DNA of 64,000 nt from NCBI GenBank assembly GCA_945643635.1, contig CALZFC010000035.1:1007001-1071000 (forward strand). Direction: 5' to 3'. A program made the position numbers and the translations under genes. The notes beneath the pieces were generated by a model that ran no database searches, had not been told where the DNA came from, and saw only the letters and a program-made list of their open reading frames with translations. Numbering within the stretch: position 1 is the stretch's first letter; every line of letters begins with the position of its first letter. This DNA is from Allodiplogaster sudhausi. Lineage: Eukaryota > Nematoda > Chromadorea > Rhabditida > Diplogasteridae. Shown here piece by piece: positions 1 through 10,592 of the stretch.

Positions 1-697
1 GTCAGACCAGTCGTCGCAGGCATTCCACCTCCTGGTCTTAAAAGAAAGTTCTTATTGAAAAACATTTGCTAAAAAAATATTTATATATAAATATTTGGTT
101 CTCAAAAAGTTAACAGCATACGGAATGATGTGCATCAATGCACCAGGCGGGCATTCGTATCGCATCTGATTACATGATAGTGCCTAAATTCTTGGAACGT
201 GTATCCCCTTGTCAGATCTCTAACTAAGTTCAATTATTCAATAATAAAGAAGAAGCTTACCGGGACGATCATCGGTGGTGTGCACACTAGTAATGGCGGA
301 ACGTATTGAAATTTAGCCGCAGGCAATGGGCAGACTGTGCATGGAGTAGCTCAATAATTTACGATTAAACTGATTACAAAAATATTCATATGAATCCTCG
401 CTACTCGGTATCGTTAAAAGCGATCAATTGAACTTAAACCAATTAGTAGGTAGATCTCTGGATTAGTAAAAAAATATATATATTTGGAGCCCTCTTAATC
501 GCTTATTATATGAACACCAACTTATTGGCTTTGTTGGAGGAGTTGTAGTCGTTGTAACATATGTATGTATAAGGAAATGTTTTAATGACACACGTACTTG
601 TAGGTGTTGTTGGAGGTGTTGTAGTCTTAATTCCCGTAGGCAAGCAAGCCTTAGCGGCACTCTGTAGCATGTAAAGAAGTCCGAGGATCTTGCGCAT
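1..697 (-). CDS. small secreted Cys/Thr-rich protein, C6 (DUF281)-like, copy A; 3' end outside window
   Basis: Not assigned to a named gene. Four exons splice in frame on the minus strand: 598-697, 261-349, 122-183, and 36 to the window edge. Exon 1 encodes a short hydrophobic leader (MRKILGLLYMLQSAA), then ACLPTG and a Thr/Pro linker. Exon 2 starts TTPCTVCP. Exon 3 contains a CPPG motif. The order leader, single Cys, TTT..P linker, CxxC is that of nematode C6-domain secreted proteins; this is inferred from pattern, not from a search. Donors (GTACGT, GTAAGC, GTATGC) fit phases 1, 0 and 2. TTTCAG lies four bases upstream of the ATG and may be a trans-splice acceptor. Related copies lie near 9.5-10.1, 15.8, 44.6-46.1 and 47.0-47.5 kb. 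The function of the family is unknown. The last exon runs off the window, so integrity cannot be judged. Confidence 0.6.
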
Positions 698-718
698 TTA
701 TCTGAAATATCGGGCATC

Positions 719-1837
719 CATCATAACGCCTACTTTGGTGAAAGTGGACCGACAGATGAACATCCTTTCCTAATGCTGGTTGCCGTATTCGACTACACGC
801 ATTTACATTTATTCAGCGGCCAGTCCGGCGAAAGGACTGTCAATCTACATCCTTTCCACTCACCCTCTTTCAATCACTCTGTCTGCACCTTGAATTTTCT
901 TCAGTCTGTTTTCTCTGATACACTTTCTCTCATCCTGCCCGCGAGGACTGGGAACTCCCATACTGGGGATTCCATCGTGAATGAAAGATGCAAATGTTTT
1001 TCAAGCTCCAACAAAAAAATTGCCGCTCAGTCTTACTGACAATGAACGAATTAAAGAGCTTCCTTACTACTCATAAGATGAAATTGAATCATCCTATTAC
1101 AACTTTCGATTATTATTTGTTCTATTTTTATTATCATTTTTACCACGTGTTTTTACCACATTTCATTTTTTTCATGTTACACCGTCTAAATTGATTGATT
1201 GATCAATGAAATAAAATTATATCATGTCTACATTTAAAGGATCAAATACCAGTTAACGACAATTTGCACATAAAATATAATGAAAAGACGTCTTATTGAA
1301 AAGCATTTTTCATCCTATAATAAAAAAAGAATCCTAATAACTCTTCTATTACTTCTGTAATTTTGTCACTATCCATGTAGAATGAATCAAAGTCGTCTTA
1401 ACTAGACTTTATCTGACCATGAGCCTCTGCTCTATTTCATTATGCATACCGAAATCCGCTCTTTTTTTGTTCACAAGCATCGCTCGCAGATCTTCTAACT
1501 GGTTCTGGAAAACTTAATTTATTCCTTTTCCTCGGTGAAATCAATCAGAGAGAGAGTGAGAGAGAATGAGAGAGAGAGAGATTGTCCTATGACTAGTTGA
1601 CGGATTAGAATCTTGTTCATCCGAATGATTTATGTTCCAACATTCGTAAGGATCTTAACAGATTTTGCTCTTGCACTTTAGTAATTGTAAATCGGTGAAA
1701 TTATTTCATAATTTTGAGACTCTTTTACAGGATCGTCGGGAGGCCAGTGGATGTGAAGTGATCTCAACACGATGCTAATTGCAACCCAGCTCAACCCGTA
1801 CTCCCTTAAAATGTCTTTAAAATCAAACTTGATGTAC
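719..1837. other. duplicated 5' flank of copy A plus low-complexity DNA, no gene seen
   Basis: The first 250 bp upstream of copy A resemble 46,140-46,320, the 5' flank of the related gene at 46 kb, so gene and promoter were duplicated together. From about 1,376 the sequence resembles 55,738-56,100 and, more weakly, 46,450-46,680 and 57,430-57,590. A (GA)n tract lies at about 1,547-1,581. Open frames here are short and show no domain. Confidence 0.5.
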
Positions 1838-1964
1838 CTTGACAACTTTGTTGATGACTATGCGATCATCCTCCGTCCACTTTCCTTCTTGATGTCATCT
1901 CGTGCGCCTGCTTACCAATAAACGCCATCTTCTCTCGCATGTAAGCCATACCTTCGTTCCTGCG
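1838..1964 (-). pseudogene. isolated relic of an astacin prodomain exon
   Basis: The minus strand matches the second exon of the astacin copies at 53,589-53,720 and 62,137-62,268, which encode a segment beginning RRN and containing AYMREKMVVIGKKAGEDI. Here it is 127 nt instead of 132, so the frame is broken, and no other astacin exon lies next to it. It shows that an astacin copy, or a fragment carried by rearrangement, once lay at this end of the window. Confidence 0.6.
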
Positions 1965-2178
1965 CTTCAAAGTGCAAGAGGGTGAGTTCATTTTGAGAGA
2001 CCTCTTCGGTCCTGTCACTCATCTCTGGAGCGAGTGATCTCTGTACCCCTACTGAAATACACTCTCGTTCCATGCAATTGCACAATAAATCATCGAATTA
2101 TTCCAAGTTAGTAGTTGATAAAAGGGGTTACGGCGCAGTAACGAGCCCACTCGGTTTTTTTTTACCATTTTACAGATA

Positions 2179-2394
2179 ATGTTTGCCTTAAAATACAAGA
2201 AAAATTTCGGCTCGACACTATTTCTCTTATCTCTGCTTGTCTGCTCGGCTGTTGCAATGTCGAACAGTCTTTATGTTTGTTGTACATATATGCACACCTG
2301 TGATGCGCCTTATCATGCATTGGCAGATGGAACGGAAGAAATTTTTTTCACTTTCTTCATATTTCTGCATAAATTATCTTATTTTTGTGAATAA
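2179..2394 (+). CDS. hypothetical small secreted peptide (71 aa)
   Basis: No known family recognised. The ORF opens with a strong signal peptide (MFALKYKKNFGSTLFLLSLL, followed by VCSAVA), then a short tail with several Cys. TTTTACAG stands three bases upstream of the ATG, a good trans-splice or cis acceptor. The same leader recurs at 56,196-56,345 in a different 3' context, which supports the 5' part as genuine coding sequence. The C-terminal third here is Phe-rich and may be read-through of an intron. Function unknown. Confidence 0.4.
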   Translation: MFALKYKKNFGSTLFLLSLLVCSAVAMSNSLYVCCTYMHTCDAPYHALADGTEEIFFTFFIFLHKLSYFCE

Positions 2395-2865
2395 CTCTCG
2401 TCAAACTCAAGCATTTCTTTTGAAAATTGAAATGAAGATTCCACTCAAAAGGTAAATGTCGTATTTTCAATTTTATCCTAAAATAATTTTGATTTTAAGA
2501 ATCAACTTTTCAAAGTGTACCACTGGTTTTGCCCACTTTTGCAAAGTGTGATACTCTTTTTTCTTTTTATTTTACCCTTCATTCGTTAATATTTTTTAAA
2601 GTTTTTTCACAAATTGTTACATTTAACAAAAAAACTATTTTGTATTTTCATGCAAAAATCATAAGTTCTTTCCGGTTGAGCAATAAGTTGCTGACAGACT
2701 CTTTGTTATAAATGATAACAGCCAGTAAGTCCTGTTTAATAATGAGCGTGAGGAAGAGGGGAGAGTTCTGGCCTCGCCATCCCTTATCTTATCTCTATAT
2801 TTTCAAATAGAGTAGCGGCTTACCATTATAGTGGAGGGTGTCAAAGGAGAGCAGCTCGTTGCGAG
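2395..2865. other. AT-rich intergenic DNA
   Basis: No gene, RNA or repeat recognised. It contains the upstream region of the phospholipase B-like gene. No clear TATA element was identified. Confidence 0.4.
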
Positions 2866-5800
2866 ATGCAACCCCTCCGACTGGTCCTTCTATCTTTCCT
2901 CGCTCTTGGAGTCTCACTCAGGAATCATGTCCATAAGCACGGCGGTCATCTACGTGACGTTCGTACAATAAGCATCAATTTAGTTACTTGATATTATGGA
3001 CCAATGCGTTCTTTGAGTATATCCTGTGTTCGAATGTGGACGGCTCCCTTTATTCGTACAAAGTCTCCCAGCACGACCCCAACCGCCCGTTCACTTCTTG
3101 CCCTGTCGACATTGCCCGCATCCAATACGCAAACTCCATCAACCAGACAGGGTCTGCCTTCTTTCACTTCCTCTCTTCCATTCACGCCATATGAACGTAT
3201 CTTATCAGATGGGCGTTGGTAGATGTTGAAATAGCAAACGACAAGCTTCCGGACTACTTGCAAGGATACGCTGCCGGCTTTCTCGAAGGTACAACTGCCT
3301 CTCATCGTTTTGTCATTAGTTCATTAACACATGATGCTATTATGTATGATAGCAAAGGATGAATGGCAAAAGCTAAATTGTGATTAAACACAAGATCCCA
3401 ATCACAAGATAGCGAGAGAGAGAGGAAGATTGAATTGTAAGATGGGAACTTCTCTCCTTGAGATTTGAAATGACTCCAGGACGAGCCAGTCGCGACCTGA
3501 TTGGATTTCACATCGCCAACACGGTGACCGGCTATTGCAGAGGAGCGGAGGAGTATTGCAAGAGACTCAATCGCTTTCTTCTCAACAACTTCCGATTTAT
3601 GAAGCAGCAGATTGCAGCGAATCCGGACGACATCTACTGGAGACATGTATGTAAAGGAGAAACATCGTTGAGATATAGAAGAAGGAAGTCTTTTTTACCG
3701 CAGGCAAACGTGACCATAAATCAGCTGGTGGGAATGATTAACGGCTTCGAAGACGATCTAAGTGGATTTCTGTCCGATGCCGACATCGTCAGCCATCCGA
3801 TATAGTGAGGGAAGAGAAGAATGAGAGGAGAAGAAGGCTGCTCTCAACCACTCGAGTCAAAATCTACATATTTGCAGCCTTCTGCAGATTCCATGGGAAG
3901 TGAAGGACCTTGAGATGAAGTTCCATCGTCCGACCTCGCTCCGCAAGCCCTGGGCAACCAATGGACACTGCTCTGCTCTGGTGAAGGTTTGAGGTCGATG
4001 TAGACATGCAGACTTTGTATCCTGGAATGAGTAGGTCAGTGACGATAACACGGATCTTCTCACTTCGCAAGTCACTTGGAATTCCTACTCCAGCATGCTT
4101 CGAGTCATCAAAAGGTATCGTTTCAAGCTCCACGACACTCCCGGCACAATCTACACTTTCTCCGGATATCCAGGTTCACTAGCATATCCGTTGTGCCGCG
4201 TTTGAAGATCAATATACGAATGTATATACATACATGCATGTATGCAGAGCACTGTATTTCCGAATCGAAGCATTAAAATGCATAAATTCCATTCTTATGA
4301 GATTGTTCAGGAACGATTAACTCAATTGATGATTTCCTCTTATCTTCATCTCAGCTCGCGATTTGGGAGACAACGAATGAGAATTACAACAAGGATCTGA
4401 TGAAGTTGATAACTCACAGTCAAGTGCCGAGCTGGCTGCGCACTCAGGTTCGACTTGTTGGGTCTAGGAGGGAAGCGCGCTGGCCTGAAGCGCAGTGCCC
4501 GAAAGCGACGTGTCCAAAAGTGCTATAGGAACGCTACGGAAATAGTAAAAATTGTTCATAGCCCGTTCAAAAATGAATTCGATTCCTGGAGCTCAGATCG
4601 ATTGGTCCATCGCTAGATCTGAAACTCAGAAGAGAAAAATCGATAATTCAATGCCGAATAAAAGTACCTTCCACGGACTTTCAGAAACAGAGACTTATGG
4701 TATTCGAAACAGCGGGCTGAATATCTATCAGAATCTGCTTATCCCAAGTCACTACGATCTCTACAACTTGAGGAATGATTTTGAACGGTCGGTGCCAACA
4801 AAAATTTTGCTTTCAATCTATCATTTGATAAACTTTTAGTTCGCAAAAGAGGATGAAACCGGCATTTTCAGATCTGCCGGCCGTCGAGAACTGCACAAAT
4901 GCTTAGAAAATCTCGGAAGCGAACTTTACAGATTTCGAGAAAATGAGAAGAAACCCTTCAAATAGTATGACTTTGTGTCCGAGCTCCCACTTATCTAGTA
5001 TGGACCAATCGATCTGAATTCCAGGAATCATATTCATTTTTGAACGGACTATCTAGAACTATTTTTGCAGCTTTTCTATAACGTCAGTTGTTCTTGTGGC
5101 CACTGCGCTTTTCAAGCGCTGCGCTTCTGGCCAGCGCGGTTCCCTCATAGCCCCGACTTGTTGACTATCATCGTCAAAGAATGATCGTTCACGATATCCC
5201 ACTGGTTTTTGCATGATCGGAAGGATAAAAGAGCAGCTATTGAACCCTCGACACGCAAACTGAAAAAAACATCTATATATTCTGGGTTTTAATGTTGTTG
5301 AGATTGCAACGCGTCTGGCATCAACAGCGGCGGAGTGGGCGGCGATCTTTGCCCGCCACAACTCGGGGACATGCAACAACCAGTGGGTGATCGTGGACTA
5401 CAAGAAGTTCAAGCCAGGCATGCACAAACTGCCCAAGGGACTCATTCACATCATCGAACTCATGCCGTATGATTCTGTGTCATTTATGTTCACTCATTCT
5501 CAAAGATGCCAAACTTTCTTTCCAGAGGACACACCAGGGAAGAAGACTTCAGCGAGCACCTCGATAAACAGCGATATTGGCCAAGTTTTAACAAACCGTT
5601 AGTTAGTTAACTGACTATGGTTTCATTCTTTCACAATTGCGTATTCCAGGTACTTTGAAAGCATTTACAAGTTGTCTGGCACAGACAAGATGGCAGAAAA
5701 ATTCGGTGACTTCTACAGCTACGAGAGAACTCCGCGACATCTCATTTTCAAAAGAGATCAACACAAAGTGCAGGACATTGACTCCATGAGAACATTGATG

Positions 5801-5908
5801 AGGTAGCACTTGTCGGGTGGAAAGGAAACGATCTCCTCTGCATGGCAAGATAACAATGATTAGCATTAGTGCTCAGTAGTTTGCTTTTCTCACTCACTGA
5901 TACTCCTA

Positions 5909-5950
<42 letters not shown>

Positions 5951-6181
5951 TTCTTTCCCTCTCTCACCCTTCTCTCTCTCTCTCTCTCTCTTTCTTACTT
6001 TCTCTCTCCCTCTTTCTCTCTGTTTCTCTTTCATTCACTTTTCTCTTTCTCTCTTTCTCACTCTCTCTCTATCTTTCTCTCTATCTTTCCCTCTCTCTCT
6101 CTTTCTCTTTCTCTCATTCTTTCTCTCTCTCTCTTTCTCTCTATCTCTCTTTCAATCTCTCTCTTTCTTTCTCTCTTTCTT

Positions 6182-6212
<31 letters not shown>

Positions 6213-6696
6213 GTTCCAGATACAACGACTTCAAGAATGATCCACTCTCACGGTGCAACTGCAGTCCACCATTCTCAGCCGACTGTGCAATTGCTGGCCG
6301 TTCTGATCTTAATCTCCCCTCTGGACAATATCCTTTCGAGGATCTTTCTTTCAAAGATCTGGGTGCGACTGATGTGAAGGTATGCTTATAGCCTTCCTCA
6401 TGAGGTGAGAAGGGAAAGAGGAGTCGTAGCCGGAGGGTAAAGTGGGGAATGGAAGAGTGAGAGAAGAAGGTCAAGGGAATTAGGGAGGATCGAGGCTTTA
6501 ATTGCAGATCACTAATGTAGAACTCATGAAGACATTATCCTTCGACGCCGTTTCTGGCCCAACCCACGACCCTCTTCCCGTTTTCGACTGGGAAACGAGC
6601 CTACTCAAGGACATTGTCCCCCACGCCGGCCAACCCCAACAGTTCAAATTTAAACCCCTGCAGCACGTTTGGAACCAGCGGTCTATGTACTCATAG
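2866..6696 (+). CDS. phospholipase B-like (PLBD / lamina ancestor family) protein, 13 exons
   Basis: Predicted secreted or lysosomal N-terminal-nucleophile hydrolase of the phospholipase B-like family, which cleaves itself and is thought to act on lipid or amide bonds in lysosomes. Exons run at about 2866-2958, 3018-3151, 3209-3288, 3480-3646, 3703-3803, 3876-3987, 4032-4171, 4311-4447, 5309-5467, 5524-5598, 5650-5802, 6221-6380 and 6508-6696, with consistent phases and no stop. Exon 1 encodes a signal peptide (MQPLRLVLLSFLALG). Family signatures in order are INQTGWALVDVEIAN, DLIGFHIANTVTGYC, TNGHCSALVK (the Cys is the expected nucleophile), VTWNSYSSMLRVIKRY, NSGTCNNQWVIVDYK, YFESIYKLSG, CNCSPPFSADCAIAGRSDL and FDAVSGPTHD. 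The C-terminus is complete. Intron 8 hosts a foldback element and intron 11 a long CT microsatellite. This is one of the clearest intact genes here. Confidence 0.93.
4450..5165. mobile_element. foldback (MITE-like) insertion in PLBD intron 8
   Basis: Sequence near 4,450-4,620 pairs with the reverse complement of about 4,990-5,165. Shared blocks include GCGCTGGCC, GAAGCGCAG, CCGTTCAAAAATGAAT and GATCGATTGGTCCAT. The arms are imperfect, suggesting age. Internal ORFs have no recognised transposase. A target-site duplication could not be fixed. Confidence 0.55.
5911..6216 (+). repeat. (CT)n / (CTTT)n microsatellite
   Basis: About 300 bp of nearly pure pyrimidine lies in PLBD intron 11 and ends directly at the TTCCAG acceptor at 6,220. 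ORFs read across it on both strands are artefacts of the repeat. Confidence 0.95.
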
Positions 6697-6851
6697 GGAC
6701 ACTTCTTGAATTCTATATTTTACCTTAAGCGGAAAAATCATTCAAAAGTTTCCTCTCATAAAATTGCACTGCGTGGATGATGACACTGTCACCACTAGGC
6801 TTCGTTGTGTGAAGACAATTTAAAAGAAGAAAAAAGATTGCATGTTTGGGG

Positions 6852-7421
6852 CTACGTTGTAGGAGACTTGGAATGCGTGCAGGGATGGAGGCACCATTCC
6901 AGACTAAATCGCTGGAATTCGGAATAAATATTCTGGTCAGCTTTCATGGAAAGATGACTGCAAGCCGGATTAGGAAGAATATGTGAACAATGGTAAAGGG
7001 GGAAGAAGTTATATAAGACATATCGAGCGTACTCTCCGCTGCTGACGCCCACTGCGACAAGCAGGAGCAGGAACGTTGTGCCTTTGGCGTGATACATCCG
7101 TAGTCGTCGAGACATGCACTGGCAGTTTGTCTTCGCCCCGACCAGAGTCTTGTTGCCAGGAGATGAAGGTGTGGCCATCGCACATCTGGGACGACCAAAG
7201 CACATAAATAGCCAATTTCTCCGTCCAACAACCAGGGGTGGCAGGGGGCTGATAAAAAACGGTTCACATTTCGCGCAGAATTCGGTCATCAGTAGTTCAA
7301 CAGGGGCACAGTTAAACCGATTGTCCATGGCCGTGGGGCCGGGGAATGTGTATAACAGGCCTATCCATGGTGCAGCTTCTGCTCTGTATAAACTGACGGT
7401 CGTCAACATAGCATATCTCAA
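6852..7421 (-). CDS. hypothetical ORF with internal signal-like segment (189 codons)
   Basis: Not recognised. This minus-strand ORF is open throughout. An internal Met near 7,096 begins MYHAKGTTFLLLLVAVGV, which looks like a signal peptide, so the true start may be there rather than at 7,421. The 3' part resembles diverged DNA at 8,760-8,960 and 15,040-15,250, where the frame is lost. No domain is visible and splice structure is unknown. It could be a chance ORF. Confidence 0.25.
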   Translation of the reverse strand: MRYAMLTTVSLYRAEAAPWIGLLYTFPGPTAMDNRFNCAPVELLMTEFCAKCEPFFISPLPPLVVGRRNWLFMCFGRPRCAMATPSSPGNKTLVGAKTNCQCMSRRLRMYHAKGTTFLLLLVAVGVSSGEYARYVLYNFFPLYHCSHILPNPACSHLSMKADQNIYSEFQRFSLEWCLHPCTHSKSPTT

Positions 7422-7439
7422 CTCACAATTTGCTAATCG

Positions 7440-8004
7440 ATGACTATTCCGTCATTATTAGGGTTGGAAATATGCAAATTTACGCAAATTAGCACTTGTT
7501 AATATCTGTGTGAATGTACATGCAGCTGGTATGAGTGGAGAGAAGGACAACTAATTGGCTGTGGAACTCTGCCATCGGGAATATTCAGCTTATCCCTTAA
7601 TAGCCACGACCTATTTATAGTCGAACTAAGAACAACTTCAAGTATAAAAGGCTAATTCGTGCTAATTGGATTGCAGAGTAATTTTTTCCTTCTGCTCAGT
7701 CAGAGGCCAAAATCATATGTTGAGAGGCCTTGAATCTTATTCGTCCTGCTCTTTTTGTTCTAGACTCATCTTTTTCTTAATTTTTAAATACATTAATTAT
7801 ATTTACAAATGTGCGTAACTATACTTTTACATACAAACATAATTGTATTGACATCTATTGTGTGCTTAATCTATTGTTTTCTTATAGTTAGTTACTGAAC
7901 TGTTAGAGGTGGTAGACACTATTTTATTTTATTTTTGTTAAAACTGCTTGAACATGTTAAGTTTTGACGGCTGACTTTGTTGTTGAAGATTACTCTATAT
8001 TCAG
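7440..8004. other. AT-rich intergenic DNA
   Basis: Nothing recognised. It probably includes the promoter of the coiled-coil gene that follows. Confidence 0.4.
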
Positions 8005-8427
8005 ATGGCTGAGGAAGAGTACGTCGAGTTGAGTGAGCGCCTGGCGGATTGCATCCAAGAGGTCCTCGGCTTCCGTCCGATTTCCCTCTCGGATGCTCAT
8101 CTCAACGAGAATGACCGACTGCTTCTGGCCGGAGTGGAGTTGGCTCGTCGAGTTAGGGAAGCAGAGAAAAGAGCAGAGGAAGTGGCGGCCAAGGGAGAGC
8201 GCAGCCAGCAGAACTTCTCCGATTGCGGAAGGCGGCTGGCAGTTCTGGAAGAGGAGTTGGCCGTGGCTCGGGCGGACAACGCGCGACTCGCGTCAGAGTC
8301 TTCTGCGCTGGCCGAGAGTCTCCAGGAGACGAGGAGGAGACTAGAGAACGCAAGGTCAGAGGTGGACGATTTCAAGCGGAAACTCGCGCAAACACAATTC
8401 GGCCAGGTCTTTTACATCCTTGATTAA
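8005..8427 (+). CDS. coiled-coil protein (140 aa ORF), function unknown
   Basis: The ATG follows TATTCAG directly, as in trans-spliced nematode genes. Codon use is GC-rich and clearly coding compared with its AT-rich flanks. Residues 1-45 are acidic and mixed; residues 46-135 are Ala/Glu/Arg-rich with heptad-like spacing (ELARRVREAEKRAEEV, LEEELAVARADNARL), so a continuous coiled coil is expected. No transmembrane or catalytic motif is seen. FGQ followed by GTCTTT near 8,406 may be a donor, so the ORF could continue into an unseen exon; otherwise it ends at 8,427. A structural or scaffold role is only inference. Confidence 0.55.
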   Translation: MAEEEYVELSERLADCIQEVLGFRPISLSDAHLNENDRLLLAGVELARRVREAEKRAEEVAAKGERSQQNFSDCGRRLAVLEEELAVARADNARLASESSALAESLQETRRRLENARSEVDDFKRKLAQTQFGQVFYILD

Positions 8428-8689
8428 TTAAGTTTTCATTTTTTCTGAGACCTGGGCATTAAGAAAGACCTATTTCCTAAAAATATAATATATGATAGAT
8501 GTTGAGAGGCGCGAGAAGTACGAAGTATTAAGGCAAGCATTTGTTTGTATAAACGAGTGAAAAAAAATGAGAATCACGATCAAAATACAAAAATATAAAT
8601 AAATACATATATATATATAACGTATATTGATTTAAAAAAATTGAATAAATGGCTAATAACAATATAAAAAAATGATCTTACGGAAAGAG

Positions 8690-9420
8690 AAAGACAGATG
8701 TTTTAATGTCTGAAAGATAGACGCGCCAAGAATCGTTTAAACAACACTTAGAGCAGTAATGTAAATCGCTGGGTTTGCGAATAAATATGCAGCCTAGCTC
8801 TCATGGAAAGATAATTCAAACATAAGCTATCTTGAAATGAATATATACATAAACAATGGTGAATGGGGAAGATTTCGATGAGGGCGGAAATCTACCGTAA
8901 TCTCTGCGGATTACAAGGCTCTTTGAAGACGCCTTCTGCGACAAGGAAGAATTAGATAGCTCTTCCGCATAAGCTTCAGTAAGTCTTGAATGTGTTGCAT
9001 CATGACATGCATTTGATACATAACATCATCTCTTGTTTTGCATTGTCAATGTAGTCTATACAAGATAAGATTCCTATTATTGCATGCATTCTTGGCATTA
9101 GAACATACACAGAATAGATCAAAAGTCATTTTTAAAAACATATCTGAATATGTAGAAATCCTTCAAAAAATATAATATATCGCGGATTTAAGAACTCTAC
9201 CGGATAAGTGAAGTGGATTTACGACACATCTGCTTGGAACAAGATAGATATGTAGATAGCAGATTAAGATTAGCTAGCGATCCTGATGCATTCCTTCAAA
9301 TAGCGAACAATTTGACGCACCATACTTCTTATATTGTTATACAACATGCATACATATAAAAGTAATAATATCTTTAACAAAAATAATTAATTTTTAACAC
9401 GGAAACCACAATATAAAAAA
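8690..9420. repeat. segmental duplication block, partner of about 14,990-15,640
   Basis: Shared landmarks in the same order are GGAAATCTACCGTAATCT, GAAGACGCC..CTGCGACAAG, CATAAGCTTCAGTAAG, CTCTACCGGAT, AGCGATC and GAACA..TGACGC. In both blocks this sequence leads into a C6-like copy. A third partial copy lies at 30,596-30,690. No intact gene is seen. Confidence 0.6.
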
Positions 9421-9519
9421 TAAGATCCTCATCAACAAGTTGTAATATGGTGAGCGTTTAAAAAAGAGTGAACAAGCGATTCCGAAGTATGAATCCGATC
9501 AAACTTTACTCTTTCATAT

Positions 9520-10140
9520 TAGGTCTGCAAATGGCAAACTCGTTATAGTTTGCCACGTTCTTGATGGAATGTCGCACTCAAGATTCTCAAAAGTCAAACC
9601 AGTCGACGCAGGCATTCCACCTCCCGGTCTTAAAGTTCTTATTGAAAAACATTAGCTAAAAAAATATATACATATATCTCCTAGACATATAAATATTTGG
9701 TTATCAAAAAGTTAACAACATACGGAATGATGTACATCAATGAACCAGGCGGGCACTCGTATCGCATCTGATTGCACGATGGCGCCTAAATTCTTGGAAC
9801 TCGTTTCCCCTTGTCAGATCTCTAACTTCAATTATTCAATTTAAAAAAAAAGCTTACTGGGACGATCATCGGTGGTGTGCACATGAGTCATGGGGGAACG
9901 CATTGAAATATAGCCGCAGGATATGGGCAAACGGTGCATGGGGTTGCTCAATCATTACCGAAATCTTCGTCATAAGCGCAAAATTTAACTTAAAACAATT
10001 ACTCGTATAATTTACGGATTCCTAAGAAAACATGTGTACTAACATAAGAACTTTTCAAATGGCACACTTACTTGTAGGTGTTGTAGTCGTAGTAATTCCC
10101 GCCAACCTCGTAGGCAAGCAAGCATTAGCGGAACTCTCTT
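9520..10140 (-). pseudogene. C6-like secreted protein, copy B (degenerate)
   Basis: The minus strand follows copy A exon by exon. The exon 1 linker (ACLPT..TTTTTPT) lies at about 10,070-10,140, the CxxC exon at about 9,890-9,965, the CPPG exon at about 9,715-9,785, and the last exon starts at 9,628 with PGGGMPASTGLTFENLEC. The signal peptide and start codon are missing, and the CxxC exon has an in-frame TGA after CVPP. Probably dead. Confidence 0.6.
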
Positions 10141-10299
10141 AATGGCTTGCTACATTTACATATGCACACATACTACCTTTACCTATCAAAAGTATGTCCG
10201 ATAGCTATACACAGCATTCCTAATTCTCCTCACGAATACCTCATATTCGCTCTCACAGTGCACCCTCATCATCTGCTAACCAATGATTCCTTCTGTCTT

Positions 10300-10592
10300 A
10301 CCATTAGCAAGAGGTTTCCAGGACTTGGCACCCTCTGTAGCGGAGTGTTGGCTGATGTTGCCATTCTCTTTCCGCTCCTCCTCCTTCATCCCAACGCTTT
10401 TTAATTTCGATTCCCAGTAGTGTTCTCTGTTCACTCTAACCGGAGCGAGTGAAAAGAGTGTATGCAGCGGAGTAGTTGTTGGGGTGGGCGCCGTTGTCGT
10501 TCTAGTGGCTCCGCAGGCTTGCACATTCCTCAAGAGATGCCCGGCTCCGATTAACGCGAGGAAAAGAGAGAGACTGCAAAGCAAGAAAAAAA
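10300..10592 (-). CDS. C6-like secreted protein fragment, second subtype
   Basis: One exon (about 10,462-10,575) follows a TTTGCAG acceptor and encodes LSLFLALIGAGHLL, then ACGATRTTTAPTPTTTPL: the end of a signal peptide, one Cys and a Thr/Pro linker typical of C6-domain proteins. A second candidate exon at about 10,300-10,360 reads NISQHSATEGAKSW before a GTAAGA donor. No first exon with a start codon was identified. The region is directly duplicated at 60,050-60,240. It may be a gene with an unlocated exon 1 or a fragment. Confidence 0.4.

Noticed and set aside
5869..6474. Ser/Leu-rich and Arg/Glu-rich ORFs on both strands
   Set aside because: They read the CT/GA microsatellite in a PLBD intron; no real coding signal.
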